NCBI RefSeq assembly: GCF_001704415.2
Contig: NC_030817.1
Coordinates: 35,661,550-35,725,549, forward strand
Reading direction: 5' to 3'
From: Capra hircus
Taxonomy: Eukaryota > Chordata > Mammalia > Artiodactyla > Bovidae
DNA length: 64,000 bases
Part shown: positions 46,221 through 57,200 of the stretch, piece after piece
How positions within the stretch are numbered: position 1 is the stretch's first letter
Layout of the letters: each line of letters opens with the position of its first letter
Program-made: the position numbers and the translations under genes
Notes under the pieces: model-generated
What the model was told of the DNA's origin: nothing
What the model saw: the letters and a program-made list of their open reading frames with translations, nothing else
The model's database searches: none

Positions 46221-47458
46221 TACATGTTAAATCTGTAAAAAAACAAAACATATATACATTTTTTTTTAACCTATGAATCAAATGGCTTGATTGCTAAGGC
46301 AGAGTTAAAGGAGAGAAGCGCGAACACCATTCATAGTTTCAAAGTCACATGGTGTTACAGATTTTATAGTTAGAGCATTTGATACCTACAAATCTTGTTC
46401 CAAATTTGCAGATTCTTCTTATGCTGAGTTCTGAAAAGTCCTACACTGAAATCTCATGATGATATATTGATATATTATCCGACTTCGTCTCGAACCCCAT
46501 AGTCTATGCAATGATCTTTACTTGGGTTAAAAAAAAAAAAAACAGAACTAGAAATCGGTCTATCTAAACAATGAAACATCTCCGGACAAAAATTAAGTCA
46601 CTCGGAAAGAATCACCTCAGGAATCTTTTGCTCTTGTGTAAAAACAATAGGTTGGTTATTTCCCCACAAATCCCAAGTTCTTTTCAGCCGCTCACTCTTC
46701 ATTTGGAGCCTTAGTACTTAAAGCAACACCTTACACAATGCCAACACGGTAAGAACAATACCACGGTTTGTCTAAATGTGTTTGCAACTTTCCCCAATGA
46801 AACTAGACTGAAAAACCATGGGGAAAAACTCTACAAAGGAAAAACGTTTCACTTATGTCATAATCAAATTCCGACTGAGACTAGAAGGTGGGTACCACAA
46901 AAAAATATCAGTTGTGAAGGTTTTCATGAGAGATCGGTCTCCCAACATGGAGAACGTAAAGATCCAACCAAAGCATAAATTTAATGGCCAAGACCTTAGC
47001 AAAGATTGCAAGGATCCAATGAAGTATTCAACAATACACTTTAGCTCTTCTTTTATAGATATAAAATTAGATATGCACTTCATTGAACTTTAGGTGGAGT
47101 CTGAATAGGGAAACACGAATTACTTCAAGGGATACATGCACAATGTCCTATAGAACAAGCATTAATGTACAAGCCGCACCTCCAGGAATCGTGAACTGAG
47201 ATTAGGTCTTTTCTCCTTTACCGCTATAGAAATGACAAGATGAAGGCGTCAAGGATGCCAAGATTAAAGGCTTGAAAAGGGTCTCGTCTTCCTTTTCTTT
47301 AAAGGACAAGCCCAGACATTTCATTCTCTAGCCCGGTCCCAAGGAGGGGCTGGACCCGTTCAGGGACCCGGATATGGCTGCCAGTGAGGAGCGCCAGTAA
47401 AGTAGAGGCAGACCCCGCGAGGGCAAGGCCAAGCAGAAACCACCCTTCCCCCACTCAC

Positions 47459-47620
47459 CTCTCGGAACGCAGTTTACCAGGGGCTATCCTTGGAACTGCC
47501 GCCATCACCACCGCCATCACTCTGGGTATTCGCTGAGGTGGACAAGGGAGGCCCAGCCACTCCGGCACCTCATGTAAGTCCTACGAGGCGACTGTCTGTC
47601 TGCAGGCCCCCATCCTGCGG
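47459..47620 (-). other. SOCS4: SOCS4 non-coding first exon (right limit approximate)
   Basis: The minus strand shows a consensus donor AG-GTGAGT with the exon ending at 47459. It lies in the CpG island head to head with WDHD1 and would splice over a 12.2-kb intron to 35301. Two GCCATC/GATGGC motifs at about 47500-47520, similar to YY1-type initiator-proximal elements, fall in or near this exon. The transcription start itself is not visible. Confidence 0.6.
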
Positions 47621-47829
47621 TGCCGGGTTCTCATCGCAGACGTCGCACTCACCGCCTCCACCTGCTCCGCCGGCGCGGCCACCACTTCCGTGTTCGGCTC
47701 CCTCCCTTTCTTCCTCACTCCCCCAGCAACCGGCTTTTCCCCGAGCGGCGTGCGCGCCGCTGACGCCACCGCCCGGCGTCCCGGGTCTGGACCGCGCTGG
47801 GAGTGGGCGGACCGGCGCAGGCGCAGTGT

Positions 47830-47914
47830 GGGAGCACGCCGAGCGCGGGAAGCGTCCGGCGCCGGCGCTCGCTCCCGCTTGCCTTTCTTCGGCTGTGGAG
47901 GTTCGGTCCTGTAG
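47830..47914 (+). other. WDHD1: WDHD1 non-coding first exon (start approximate)
   Basis: The exon ends at 47914 with GTAG before a GTGAGT donor (47915-47920). Intron 1 is only 230 bp. The transcription start is inferred to lie just downstream of the NRF1-like and E2F-like motifs. Confidence 0.6.
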
Positions 47915-48144
47915 GTGAGTCGCCCTTCTCAATGGCCTCGTCCTTGCCGCCCATCGAAGAGAAGCGTGTTCTCTTCCTGCCTATGTCGGACGGACCCTTC
48001 GCTATATCCTGTTTGCGCCCCTCGGGTGGGGGTAAAGGGGCTGCCGAGGGCGTGTCCCGCAGAAGAATGACCTCCCTTCTTTACGATCAGCCCCCGGCTT
48101 TCCTGTCCTTTAAAATAATACTAACTTTTATCAAACATTTTCAG

Positions 48145-48237
48145 ATAAGTAAAGGAAAAAATGCCTGCCACACAGAAGCCCATGAGATATGGCCACACAG
48201 AGGGACACACAGATGTCTGTTTTGATGATTCTGGGAG
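48145..48237 (+). CDS. WDHD1: WDHD1 exon 2 (start-codon exon)
   Basis: Acceptor TTTTCAG at 48138-48144; 16 nt of leader including an in-frame TAA; ATG at 48161 with A at -3; 25 codons plus two bases; donor GTAAGG at 48238. The last two bases (AG) join C of the next exon to make Ser26. Confidence 0.93.
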
Positions 48238-51200
48238 GTAAGGTACTTCGAGAACCAAAAAAGGAGGTTTCAGGTGTGAATATTAGTTATTATTCTATGT
48301 CATGTAACTAGTGCTGCGTAAAGTGGCTCATCCAGATAGAAATAAGGTTGAAATCCAAAATGGCACATGTGTTGTCCATAGATTTACTGTTTCATTCAGC
48401 CCAGCATGGTAGTTTTAATATATCAAGAAAGCTAAGGAGTGTGAAATCTTACTTCCAGAGGAATTGGAAAGATACGAGCTTTGCCCCACATTCCCCTTTA
48501 TGCATCTCACATTATTAGTTATTTTGCCAGAATGCTAGCTGCCTGATTGTCAAATTTAGTGGTTAATTCAAACTTTTTGGAGGGCCTTTTGTGATGCTCT
48601 TTGCTTTTTAAAACTGTTCAAAACTTTTTTATATGTTCCCCTCCCACCCCCCGCCCCCAGCTTATTTCCTCTGCTTGATTCCTAGTTTGTGATATTTTGT
48701 CAGGATTATTCTAGTCCCTCGGAGGGGTATAATCTATATTAACAGTCTACACTCGGAATAGGAAAGCGTTTTACTTGAGCCAAACTAAAAGACTATAGTC
48801 CAGGAGATACAGATTAAAGAAGTACTTGAATTATGTTCTGTTGAACTATAAAATGAGGGAGACTTACAACAGCCCAGATTGCAAAATTGCATGAGTAGTT
48901 TGTCAGAATTATGATTGGTGTGGGCAAGAAGTAAGGGTGCTTGTTAAGTAAGGATTAGCTGGAGTCCAGTATGATTGTATAGTTATAAGGTTGCAGTTGG
49001 CAGCTGCTAGCAGATACTGTTTTGAGAACAGCTGGTGGTATCCTTGAATCTCATACAGTTGAGAAAATTCAAATTCTCAGCAAGTCAGGAATGTATTTGA
49101 AACCATATCCACAATGCCCACCCAGCTCTAATTTGAATGCCTGAGTTACAATTAGTCCATTTTAACTTTTCAACATATTCTTTTCTTAATCGGTTAAAGC
49201 AGTTGTACAGTGTATGTTTGACAAGCCATAAGACAGGTTGATATAAGTAGCATAGAGTTTACGTTAAATCATGTATAAGCCACAGTGATTTCCCCATATC
49301 TCACTGTGTGAATATCTCTCCCAGCTTCCCTTTTAGCTTTCTGAATTCCTATTCAGTACTGTCCAGTTGTGTGGCTTCTGCTGTCACTCCTGTATTGACT
49401 GATTCACTGAGAAAATATTGCATGTCTACTCCACTGGGTGCTAGAGATACAATAGTGCAAACAAAGCGCAGTCTTTTCCCTCATTGACCTTAAAGTCTTT
49501 GTAGATTGACAGAAACAGAATACAAATTAATTACAAAAAATACATTTAGAATTACAGTTAGAGTTAAGTGATATGTATAGTGATAAGCATATAGGAGGGG
49601 GAAGTTGGCCTAGCTTCAGAAGGGAGGGATATTTAATGCTGTGAACTTGGATGAAATCATCTAGGGAGGGAGTGAATGTTTTATTTTTTTAAGAGATTGT
49701 AGATCTAAGCCCTGGGCACTCCAGAATATTAGGATACCAAGTAGGAGAAGGAGGTGTAGCCAAAGAGGATAAGAAGGGATTGTAACAAAAGTAGAAAATC
49801 AAGAGACAAGAATGGTATCAGTAAGCCAAATAAATATTTTAAGGAGGAGGAAATACACTATGGCAAATTCTGCTGGTGGGTCAAGTTGAGGGTATTTTTA
49901 TTTGTTTTCTTTTTTAATGGAGTGGTAAGAATAAAAGCTTTGTTACAATGGATTTAGGAGAATAGAAAATGATTGGAGTTTATGAGGATGACACTGAAAG
50001 AATGAGAGTAGTGGAATAGGAATGTGAAGTCAGGAAAGGTAATCTTTTAAGGTGAGAAAGATTATAGCATATGTTTCAGTGGAGAGGAACCGAAAGAGGG
50101 TTAAGCCAATATTAGAATAAAAAGAAGGAGAATGGCCATGGTGATGTCTTTGAGTGGATGAGAGGCGCTATGGTAGAGTAAAAAGCAGGAGGGATTGGCC
50201 AGAGATAGGAGCACCGTCAGTTTTATAAACAGAGGAAAGGAGCACCTAGAATGAATGTGGAGAACATGTGGATAATTTCTATAGACTGTTTCTGTTTTCT
50301 GAGTGAAATAGGAAATAAAGTCATTAGTTGAGAATGGACAGGAGGTAGAGGTTTGAAGGAAGAGGAGTAGATATGAGATAGGTGGTTAGTAGAGAGGGTA
50401 AGTTGAATGAACTAGGGAAATGTAATTGGATTACAGGGCAGCACTAAAGGCCTAATTCAAATTAATAGTTATGAATTTAGATTGGGATGAAATAATCTGG
50501 TTCTGTGTTTTCTCCAATTCTGTTTAGTTCTGTAAGTGCAAATTTATTAATAGGCAGTGAGTTGGATGTTTAACCAGGGTGGTTGTTGTGTTTTGTTTTT
50601 TTTTTTGGTAGACAAAGTGAAACCCAAAGGATTTATTTGAGTATAACATAAAGAATTCATTTTAGTGACAGTATGGATCTAAACCAGATTAGGAGGTATG
50701 TGAGAATTTGAGGGAATGAGAAACAGTGAAAAGGTACTTTCAGTAGATTGTAGATAGAATTGTAATAGAATTTAAAAATAGTTGGAGTTAGGATGTTACG
50801 GGTATAAGGTGTAACAATAAGTGATTAAGATGCTTGAAGCAGATTATGAACCAATTGCAGTGTTGATAAAGACAAAATTTGAGTCTGAGATGTGATGGAG
50901 GTACAAGATCAAGTATCAGAAGGTTTCATCTACATGGATATTGAAAATACAGAATTGCAGTAGGAATAGTGTTAGAGAATAACAAGGAGCCTTCTGCTAA
51001 AAATTGTTAGGGAACAAGGGATTTCTCTTGAAGAATTTGTAGCTGGTCTGATGACAGTTTCAGGTGGTTTTTTTTTTTTCCTGAGAGAGTAGGGTATGGT
51101 GATAGAATGGCCAGGGTAATAACGTGGGGTCCCAGAGGGATATAGAAAAGAAGTCAGCCACCACTTAAGAAGGCTGAAGAGGAAGCAGTGTTTTCAGAGG

Positions 51201-54200
51201 AATGTTCAGAAAAAAGCTGATTTTGCTGGTGCCTGACCATGAATCTCATGAGGCCCACTGGAAGGGTTAGGAAGGAGTGGTTAGATTAGGGAAGGAGCAT
51301 TGCTGTGGGAGAGAGGATAAAGGTGTGATAGAATTAGTCCTTTGCTTAAAAACTTACAGTGGATTTCTTCATTTATTATCTAACCTAGGACACCTTTGAG
51401 AATGGAGAGCAGGGTTTCAAAATAAAGTACAGTTTTTTAAATTATTTAATGATTGGCAAATTATTCTTTTTAATAGATCTGTAACATACTACTATTCAAA
51501 AACTATTTCAAGACAATGTTTTTGTAAAAAAAATTTGTGTCAAAACATTAAAAAATTTTTTATCAGTTAACACCTGTTGTCTTTGAAAAGAGGTGTTATG
51601 TTATATCAAGAAAGGGTTGGAAAGGGAGAGATGGGTATCAGTGGTTGTCTTGCAGATTTACCTACATGTTGAGGTGAGAACTCAATTCATGGCACTTGTT
51701 ACACCGCAAATAAGATCATGGCAGAAACTGAAAGGGAAAAGAAGTCTGTCAAATTCACCAATTTTGACGCAACTAGTGCTAATGTGTTTTAAAGTGAAAA
51801 ATTAGGACAAATTTTAATGCAACTAATACTGATATATTTTAAAGCAAAAAATTAGGATAAATGCCAAATCAGCGGGGTGCATAAATCAGGAATGTCCAGG
51901 GCAAACTGAGACTTACAGTCCTCTTATTTATTTCTTATAGAACTGAATCCAAACTCCTTACTCTGGCATTAAAGTCAATCTACTTTTTCCCCCCTCAGTT
52001 TCCTGGCATGCCTGCTCCATGTAAACTCCCCTATGCTTTACTAATTTCTTATTTTGATTCATGTAGTATTGTCTGTTTGAAACTGTCCTTTTTACCAATC
52101 TCAGCATATCCAGTCCTACCTGTCTTTTTCTTATGAACCCTTCTGACTTTCCAAGTGGAAATTAATTTTTTTCTCCTGAACATCCATAGTTTTGTTTTTA
52201 TTTTTGGCTGTGCTGGATCTTCATTGCTGTGTGGGCTTTCTCTGGTTGTTACAAGTAGGAGCTACTCTCTAGTTGTGGTGCACAGGCTTCTCATTGTGGA
52301 GCCCTCCTGTTGAGGAGCATGGGCTTCAGTAGTTGCAACATATGAACTCAGAAGTTACCACTCCTGGGCTCTGGAGCACAGGCTCAGTAGTTGTAGTGCA
52401 TGGGCTTAGTTGCTCTGCTGCATGTGGGTTCCTCCTAGATCAGGGATCAAACCTGTGTCCCCTGCATTGGCAGGTGGCTTCCTTACCACTGAGCCACCAG
52501 GGAAGCCCCCATCCATAGTTTTTTATATGGCTACTCTTTGCCATTTACCATTTTATTTTTGTATTTTATTTACTGTTGTGTCTAGAGAGGACATAACAAA
52601 TGAATAACATCACTCAGAAAATAAGATTTGAGAGATGACAGATAGCCACTTGAATAATCAGCTTTGGATAATTGAGCTCTTGCATTCATCCATTTATTCG
52701 TTCAGCATTTATCAAAGCTTCTGTCGGAGAATGCTTTGTGCTGTAGGCACAATGGTAAGCGAAGTAGACCTGGTCCGTGTCCCTGTTGTTACAGAGATTA
52801 CAGGTTTCACTGTCTTACATTATTGCAAATATCTAAGTAATTTTATGCCATGGAGAAACTGTAGAGAACATAAACTTATATTTTATTTTATAGAATGAGA
52901 GGTTAACAGTCCTTGTTATTGAGGTTAATATATGTAAAATAAGGAAACATTGGCTGATAACCTTGATTTAATTAAAAAGAGGTAAAGTAGCATTCTAAAA
53001 AAAATAATAAACCTAAAACTGGGTGACTTTTTAATGAGTGTGTTTCCTTCACAGCTGTATTGTAACTTCTGGAAGTGATGGTGATGTGAGGATTTGGGAA
53101 GATTTGGATGATGATGACCCTAAATCCATTAATGTTGGAGAAAAAGCATATTCATGTGCTTTAAAGGTATTACAAACAATTACAGCAATTGATATGAAAT
53201 GACACTGCCATGTGATGTTTGGATGAAAAATATTTTTATAGAAGTTCTGAATGCAGATTTTTTTTTATTTCTTATGAAATAATATTTTAAAATGTGTAAT
53301 AATGCCATAATTTAAAAATTTTTACAGGTAAAATCTGAGTGGTTTATAAAAGGTGATTAATGGATAGTGACAGTGAGCCAGTTAAAATATATGCAAGAAA
53401 TTATACCTTATCTTTAGAGTTTTAAATGTTCCTGTTCTCCTTTGGAAAATTAACAATATATTTTCAAAATTTTAGCTCACTAATTCACATAACTTGAGAA
53501 ATTGTACTGGAAAAAAGGACTGTTTCATTAACTTCAAGATACAGACTTATTTCATATTTCTAATATTTTATTTAAAGTAAATATGGGAATGAGATATAGG
53601 TTCCTTGGAGAATGGAGCTGTGTTTTCAGAAGGACTTTGCAAACTAAGTATCTGAGTTTTTATTTTTGATGAATTTTGAGTTAAGTGTATTGTATTTGGA
53701 TAGAAAAAATAATCTTTCTATAGAATTCATATATTTTTCAAACCTAGACTCATTAAGGTAGATGAGATGGTCTTAAATACTTTACATATTCTTTTTTAAA
53801 TAGTCATATAGAATAGAAAATGTCTTCCCAGGAGAAAAATATAAATGACTGTTGTACATTAAATATGAGCTAAATCATAGCGAGGTTATGCTCAAAATCC
53901 TTCAAGCTAGGCTCTAACAGTATATGAACCAAGAACTTCCAGATGTATATAAGCTGGGTTTCGAAGAGGCAGAGGAGCTAGAGATCAAATTGCCAACACT
54001 TGTTGGATCATGGAGAAAACAAGGGAGTTCAGACAGGTATCTACTTCTGCTTCATTGACTACGCTAAAGCCTTTAACTATGTGGATAATAGCAATCTGGA
54101 AAATTCTTAAAAGAGATGGGAATACCAGACCACCTTACCTGTCTACTCAGAAACTTGTATGCAAGTCAAGAAGCAACAGTTAGAGCCAGACATGAAACAA

Positions 54201-57200
54201 CTGATTCAAAATTAGGAAAAGAGTACAACAAGGCTATATATTGTCACCGTGCTTAAACTTCCATGAAGAGTATATCATGTGAAATGCTGGGCTGGATGAA
54301 TCCCAAGCTGGAATCAAGATTGCCAGAAGAAATATCAACAGCCTCAGATACACAGATCATACAACTCTAATGGCAGAAAGTAAAGAGCTCTTGAGTGTGA
54401 TAGAGGAGATTGAAAAAACTGGTTTGAAACTCAACACTAAAAAAACTTAAGATCATGGCATCTGGTCCCATCACTTCATGACAAATGGAAGTGGAAAAAG
54501 TGGAAGCAGTGACAGATTTTCTTTTCTTGGGCTCCAAAATCACTGTAGTGGTTACTGTGGCCATGGAATTAAAAGATGCTTTTGCTTGTGGAAGGAAAAC
54601 TATGGTAAACCTAAAGAGCATATTCAAAAATAGAGGCATATAGTCAGAGGTCCATAGAGTCAAAGCTATGATTTTTCCAGTAGCCATATACTGATATGAG
54701 AGTTGGACCATAAAGAAGACTGAACACTGAAGAACTGATGCTTTAAAATTATGGTCTGCAGAAGACTTGAGGGTCCCTTGGACTGCAAAGAGATTAAATC
54801 AGTGAATCCTAAAGGAAATCAATCCTGAATAGTCAATGGAAGAACTGATGCTGAAGCTTAAACTCCTATACTTTGGCCACCTGGTGCAAAGAGTGTACTC
54901 ATTGGAAAAGACCCTGATGCTGGGCAAGATTGACGGCAAAAGGAGAAGGGGATGGCAGAGGATGATATGGTTAGATAGCCTCACAAAGTTGGTGGACATG
55001 AATTTGAGCAGTGCAAACTCTGGGAGATAGTGGAGGACAGAGAAGCCTGGTGTGCTGCAATCCATGGGGTCGCAAAGAGTCAGACACAACTTAGGGACAG
55101 AGCATCAACATCATTCAGCCCACTAGAAGTCCCATGTTAAGTGCTAAAATGTTTGGCTTTAGGAATGGAATTTGTAGTATAGTATATGGCCGTGTAGGGT
55201 TGGCCATGTAGGGTTGGCCGTGTAGGGTTGGCCTCAAAGTTCATTCTGGTTTGATAATGAGATGAAATCAGTTCTGGTGTGGTGAAGCCACAGAGTGCAG
55301 GCTGTGTTCTACCCAGCTCATGGCTCTTGTGGGGAGAAGAATTCCCTCATGGAAATAACAGAAATCACTCAAGGCTTGTGGCAAAGAGAGTTTATTGAAA
55401 AGGAGCAGAGAAAGTTTCTGACATAGACATCAGAAGAGGGTAGAGAAAATACCCTTGTCATCAGTTTGAGCAGAGCGTTACATACTTTTAATTCGTCACT
55501 AAGAATAAATTAAAAAACTGTTTCAAGGTTGTAAAAGCTCTATTGGACCTTCCCCCCCATAACATACATCTTGAGATAACATCAGCACAGGATTAGCTAG
55601 GGGGGATGTATTCCTACAACAGTCTTGAGGGAAAAACAGATTCTCAGACAAGATATGTGGTTACCATTATAATCATTAACATGGAGTTAAAAAAAGAAAA
55701 AAACATAACACGTGTGCAAGATGTATTGTTGGTGGAGTCTATATGACTAGATGCTTTAAGGCAAAAGAATGTATAAAGAATGTTGGTCTCCTCCTCCTCC
55801 TTGAGGGTCCTTGGACTCCCTATCAACTGGCCTAAGCTTTAGCTATCTCAATAACATAAAATAAAAGCCTGAATGAACTTTTTGGCTAACCCAATACTTC
55901 AATGAAAAGCTATTTCCTAATAGCCATGCAAAGTTGACAGTTTTGCAATGTATTTCATTTAAAGCATAATTGGTTATAAGGAAAATACAATTAGGTGCTT
56001 TAATTGAGAACAAAGCAAAAAAAAAGTACCACCCTCCAAAATAGTGAACGTGGGATATATCAATGTATCTGTGAGTAGTTAACTATTGTTAATACTTGCC
56101 TAGTATTTTATACTGTCTTTTTTTTCTGGGAAAAATCAAAGCTCATAGGAAGGTCAGATGGCTAGTAAGGAACACAGTGGGCCCAAGTTATCCTTTACTG
56201 GGGTTCCTTCCTCCCTGTGTACCAAGAAAAAGAATAGTCTTGACCTGGCCCAGAACACAGCTCTGATCCTTTGCATGGTTTCTTTTTTTTCTTTCGTTTT
56301 TACTAGTTGACATTATATACTGGTAGTGAGTTGATTTCCTAATAGATTTGTTTGAAAATGACTTAAAAGCAAGGCCTTTATTCCGGGCTTGCAAGGGAGT
56401 TAGTGTAGTTATGTATTTTAACATTTTCACATGAATAGAGGGCTAGTTAAAGTTGTGTTAAAGAACTACCAAGATTCTTTACTGGAGATAACTGAGGATG
56501 CTTAGTATTCTACTAAGAAATCTGTCTGCAAAGTAAAGAATAGCCAGGTTGCAGAATTTCTGCCCATGCACATAAATAAATAGTTGGTGTTTTAACAGTT
56601 TGGCCAAAGAACACTTTGCACCATCAGTGTTGTGTTGAGTTGGTTATAGTTTTTTGTTAATTCTCTTCTTGTTTTCACATTTAAATTATTGTTAGCTTAT
56701 CTTCAACATTATCAATTTAGTTTATTGTGGGTTTTTAATTATATACAGTAGTTGCAAACAGGCATAAACAGTATTTTTCACCAGTGTTCCAGTAATTGAA
56801 CTCAGAGGTGTTTATCACAGTTCAAATTTGAATTGTCTGTGCTGTTGTTTGAACAGATGGATACATCTCCCCAAATACTGCTGTATGGTAACTTGCCATT
56901 GTATTACCAGGTTCTTTTCCCATTAGAATGGGGACAGATGCGGCAGATAAGCTGAGAGATCCTAAGTATGCAAATACGGCTAAGACCTATTGGTGTAGGG
57001 TAAAGTAAGTTCATTAACAAACTTGAGTAGTTTGTGTTTTTCAGCAGTTATTATTCAATATAAATTAATAAATTGACCATATGATATTTTAAGTTGTGTG
57101 TGGGGTTGGTAGACTATGTCTTGCCCATCAGGACTTAATTCTTCCTGGATAAGTAATAAAAATTAAGGTGGTAGGGCAGATCCTTAACCTTTTATGATTC

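Larger units (their letters stand above)
35302..47458 (-). other. SOCS4: SOCS4 intron 1
   Basis: 12.2-kb intron defined by the donor at 47458-47453 and the acceptor at 35303-35302. Holds Bov-tA, BovA2 and BovB copies listed separately. The stretches 36180-36840, 37060-38630, 41110-42860 and 45080-46050 look single-copy with no exon or gene recognised. Confidence 0.65.
47330..48060. promoter_or_regulatory. bidirectional CpG-island promoter SOCS4 / WDHD1
   Basis: GC- and CpG-dense block between the SOCS4 first-exon donor (47459, minus) and the WDHD1 first-exon donor (after 47914, plus). Visible motifs: an NRF1-like GGCGCAGGCGCAG at 47814-47826, an E2F-like GCGCGGGAA at 47843-47851, a TGACGCCA half-CRE near 47761, and GCCGCCATC on the SOCS4 side. 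An E2F site fits the S-phase role of WDHD1. No TATA box. Confidence 0.82.
48238..53054 (+). other. WDHD1: WDHD1 intron 2
   Basis: 4.8-kb intron. The part 49400-51320 is purine-rich, divergent old-repeat-like DNA of unresolved class; 51905-52180 is L2-like; a CHR SINE follows. No additional exon seen. Confidence 0.7.

Noticed and set aside
46778..47093. Small ORFs resembling a zinc-finger linker (EKLYKGKTF)
   Set aside because: No C2H2 spacing is present in any frame; short and unsupported, within SOCS4 intron 1.
47490..48225. ORFs of 62-142 codons across the SOCS4/WDHD1 island, one running into WDHD1 exon 2
   Set aside because: Composition artefacts; the one reaching 48225 uses a different frame from WDHD1 and ignores the splice sites.
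55240..55860. Complete endogenous retrovirus
   Set aside because: Only LTR-like wording is present; no gag, pol or env reading frame and no second LTR can be seen.
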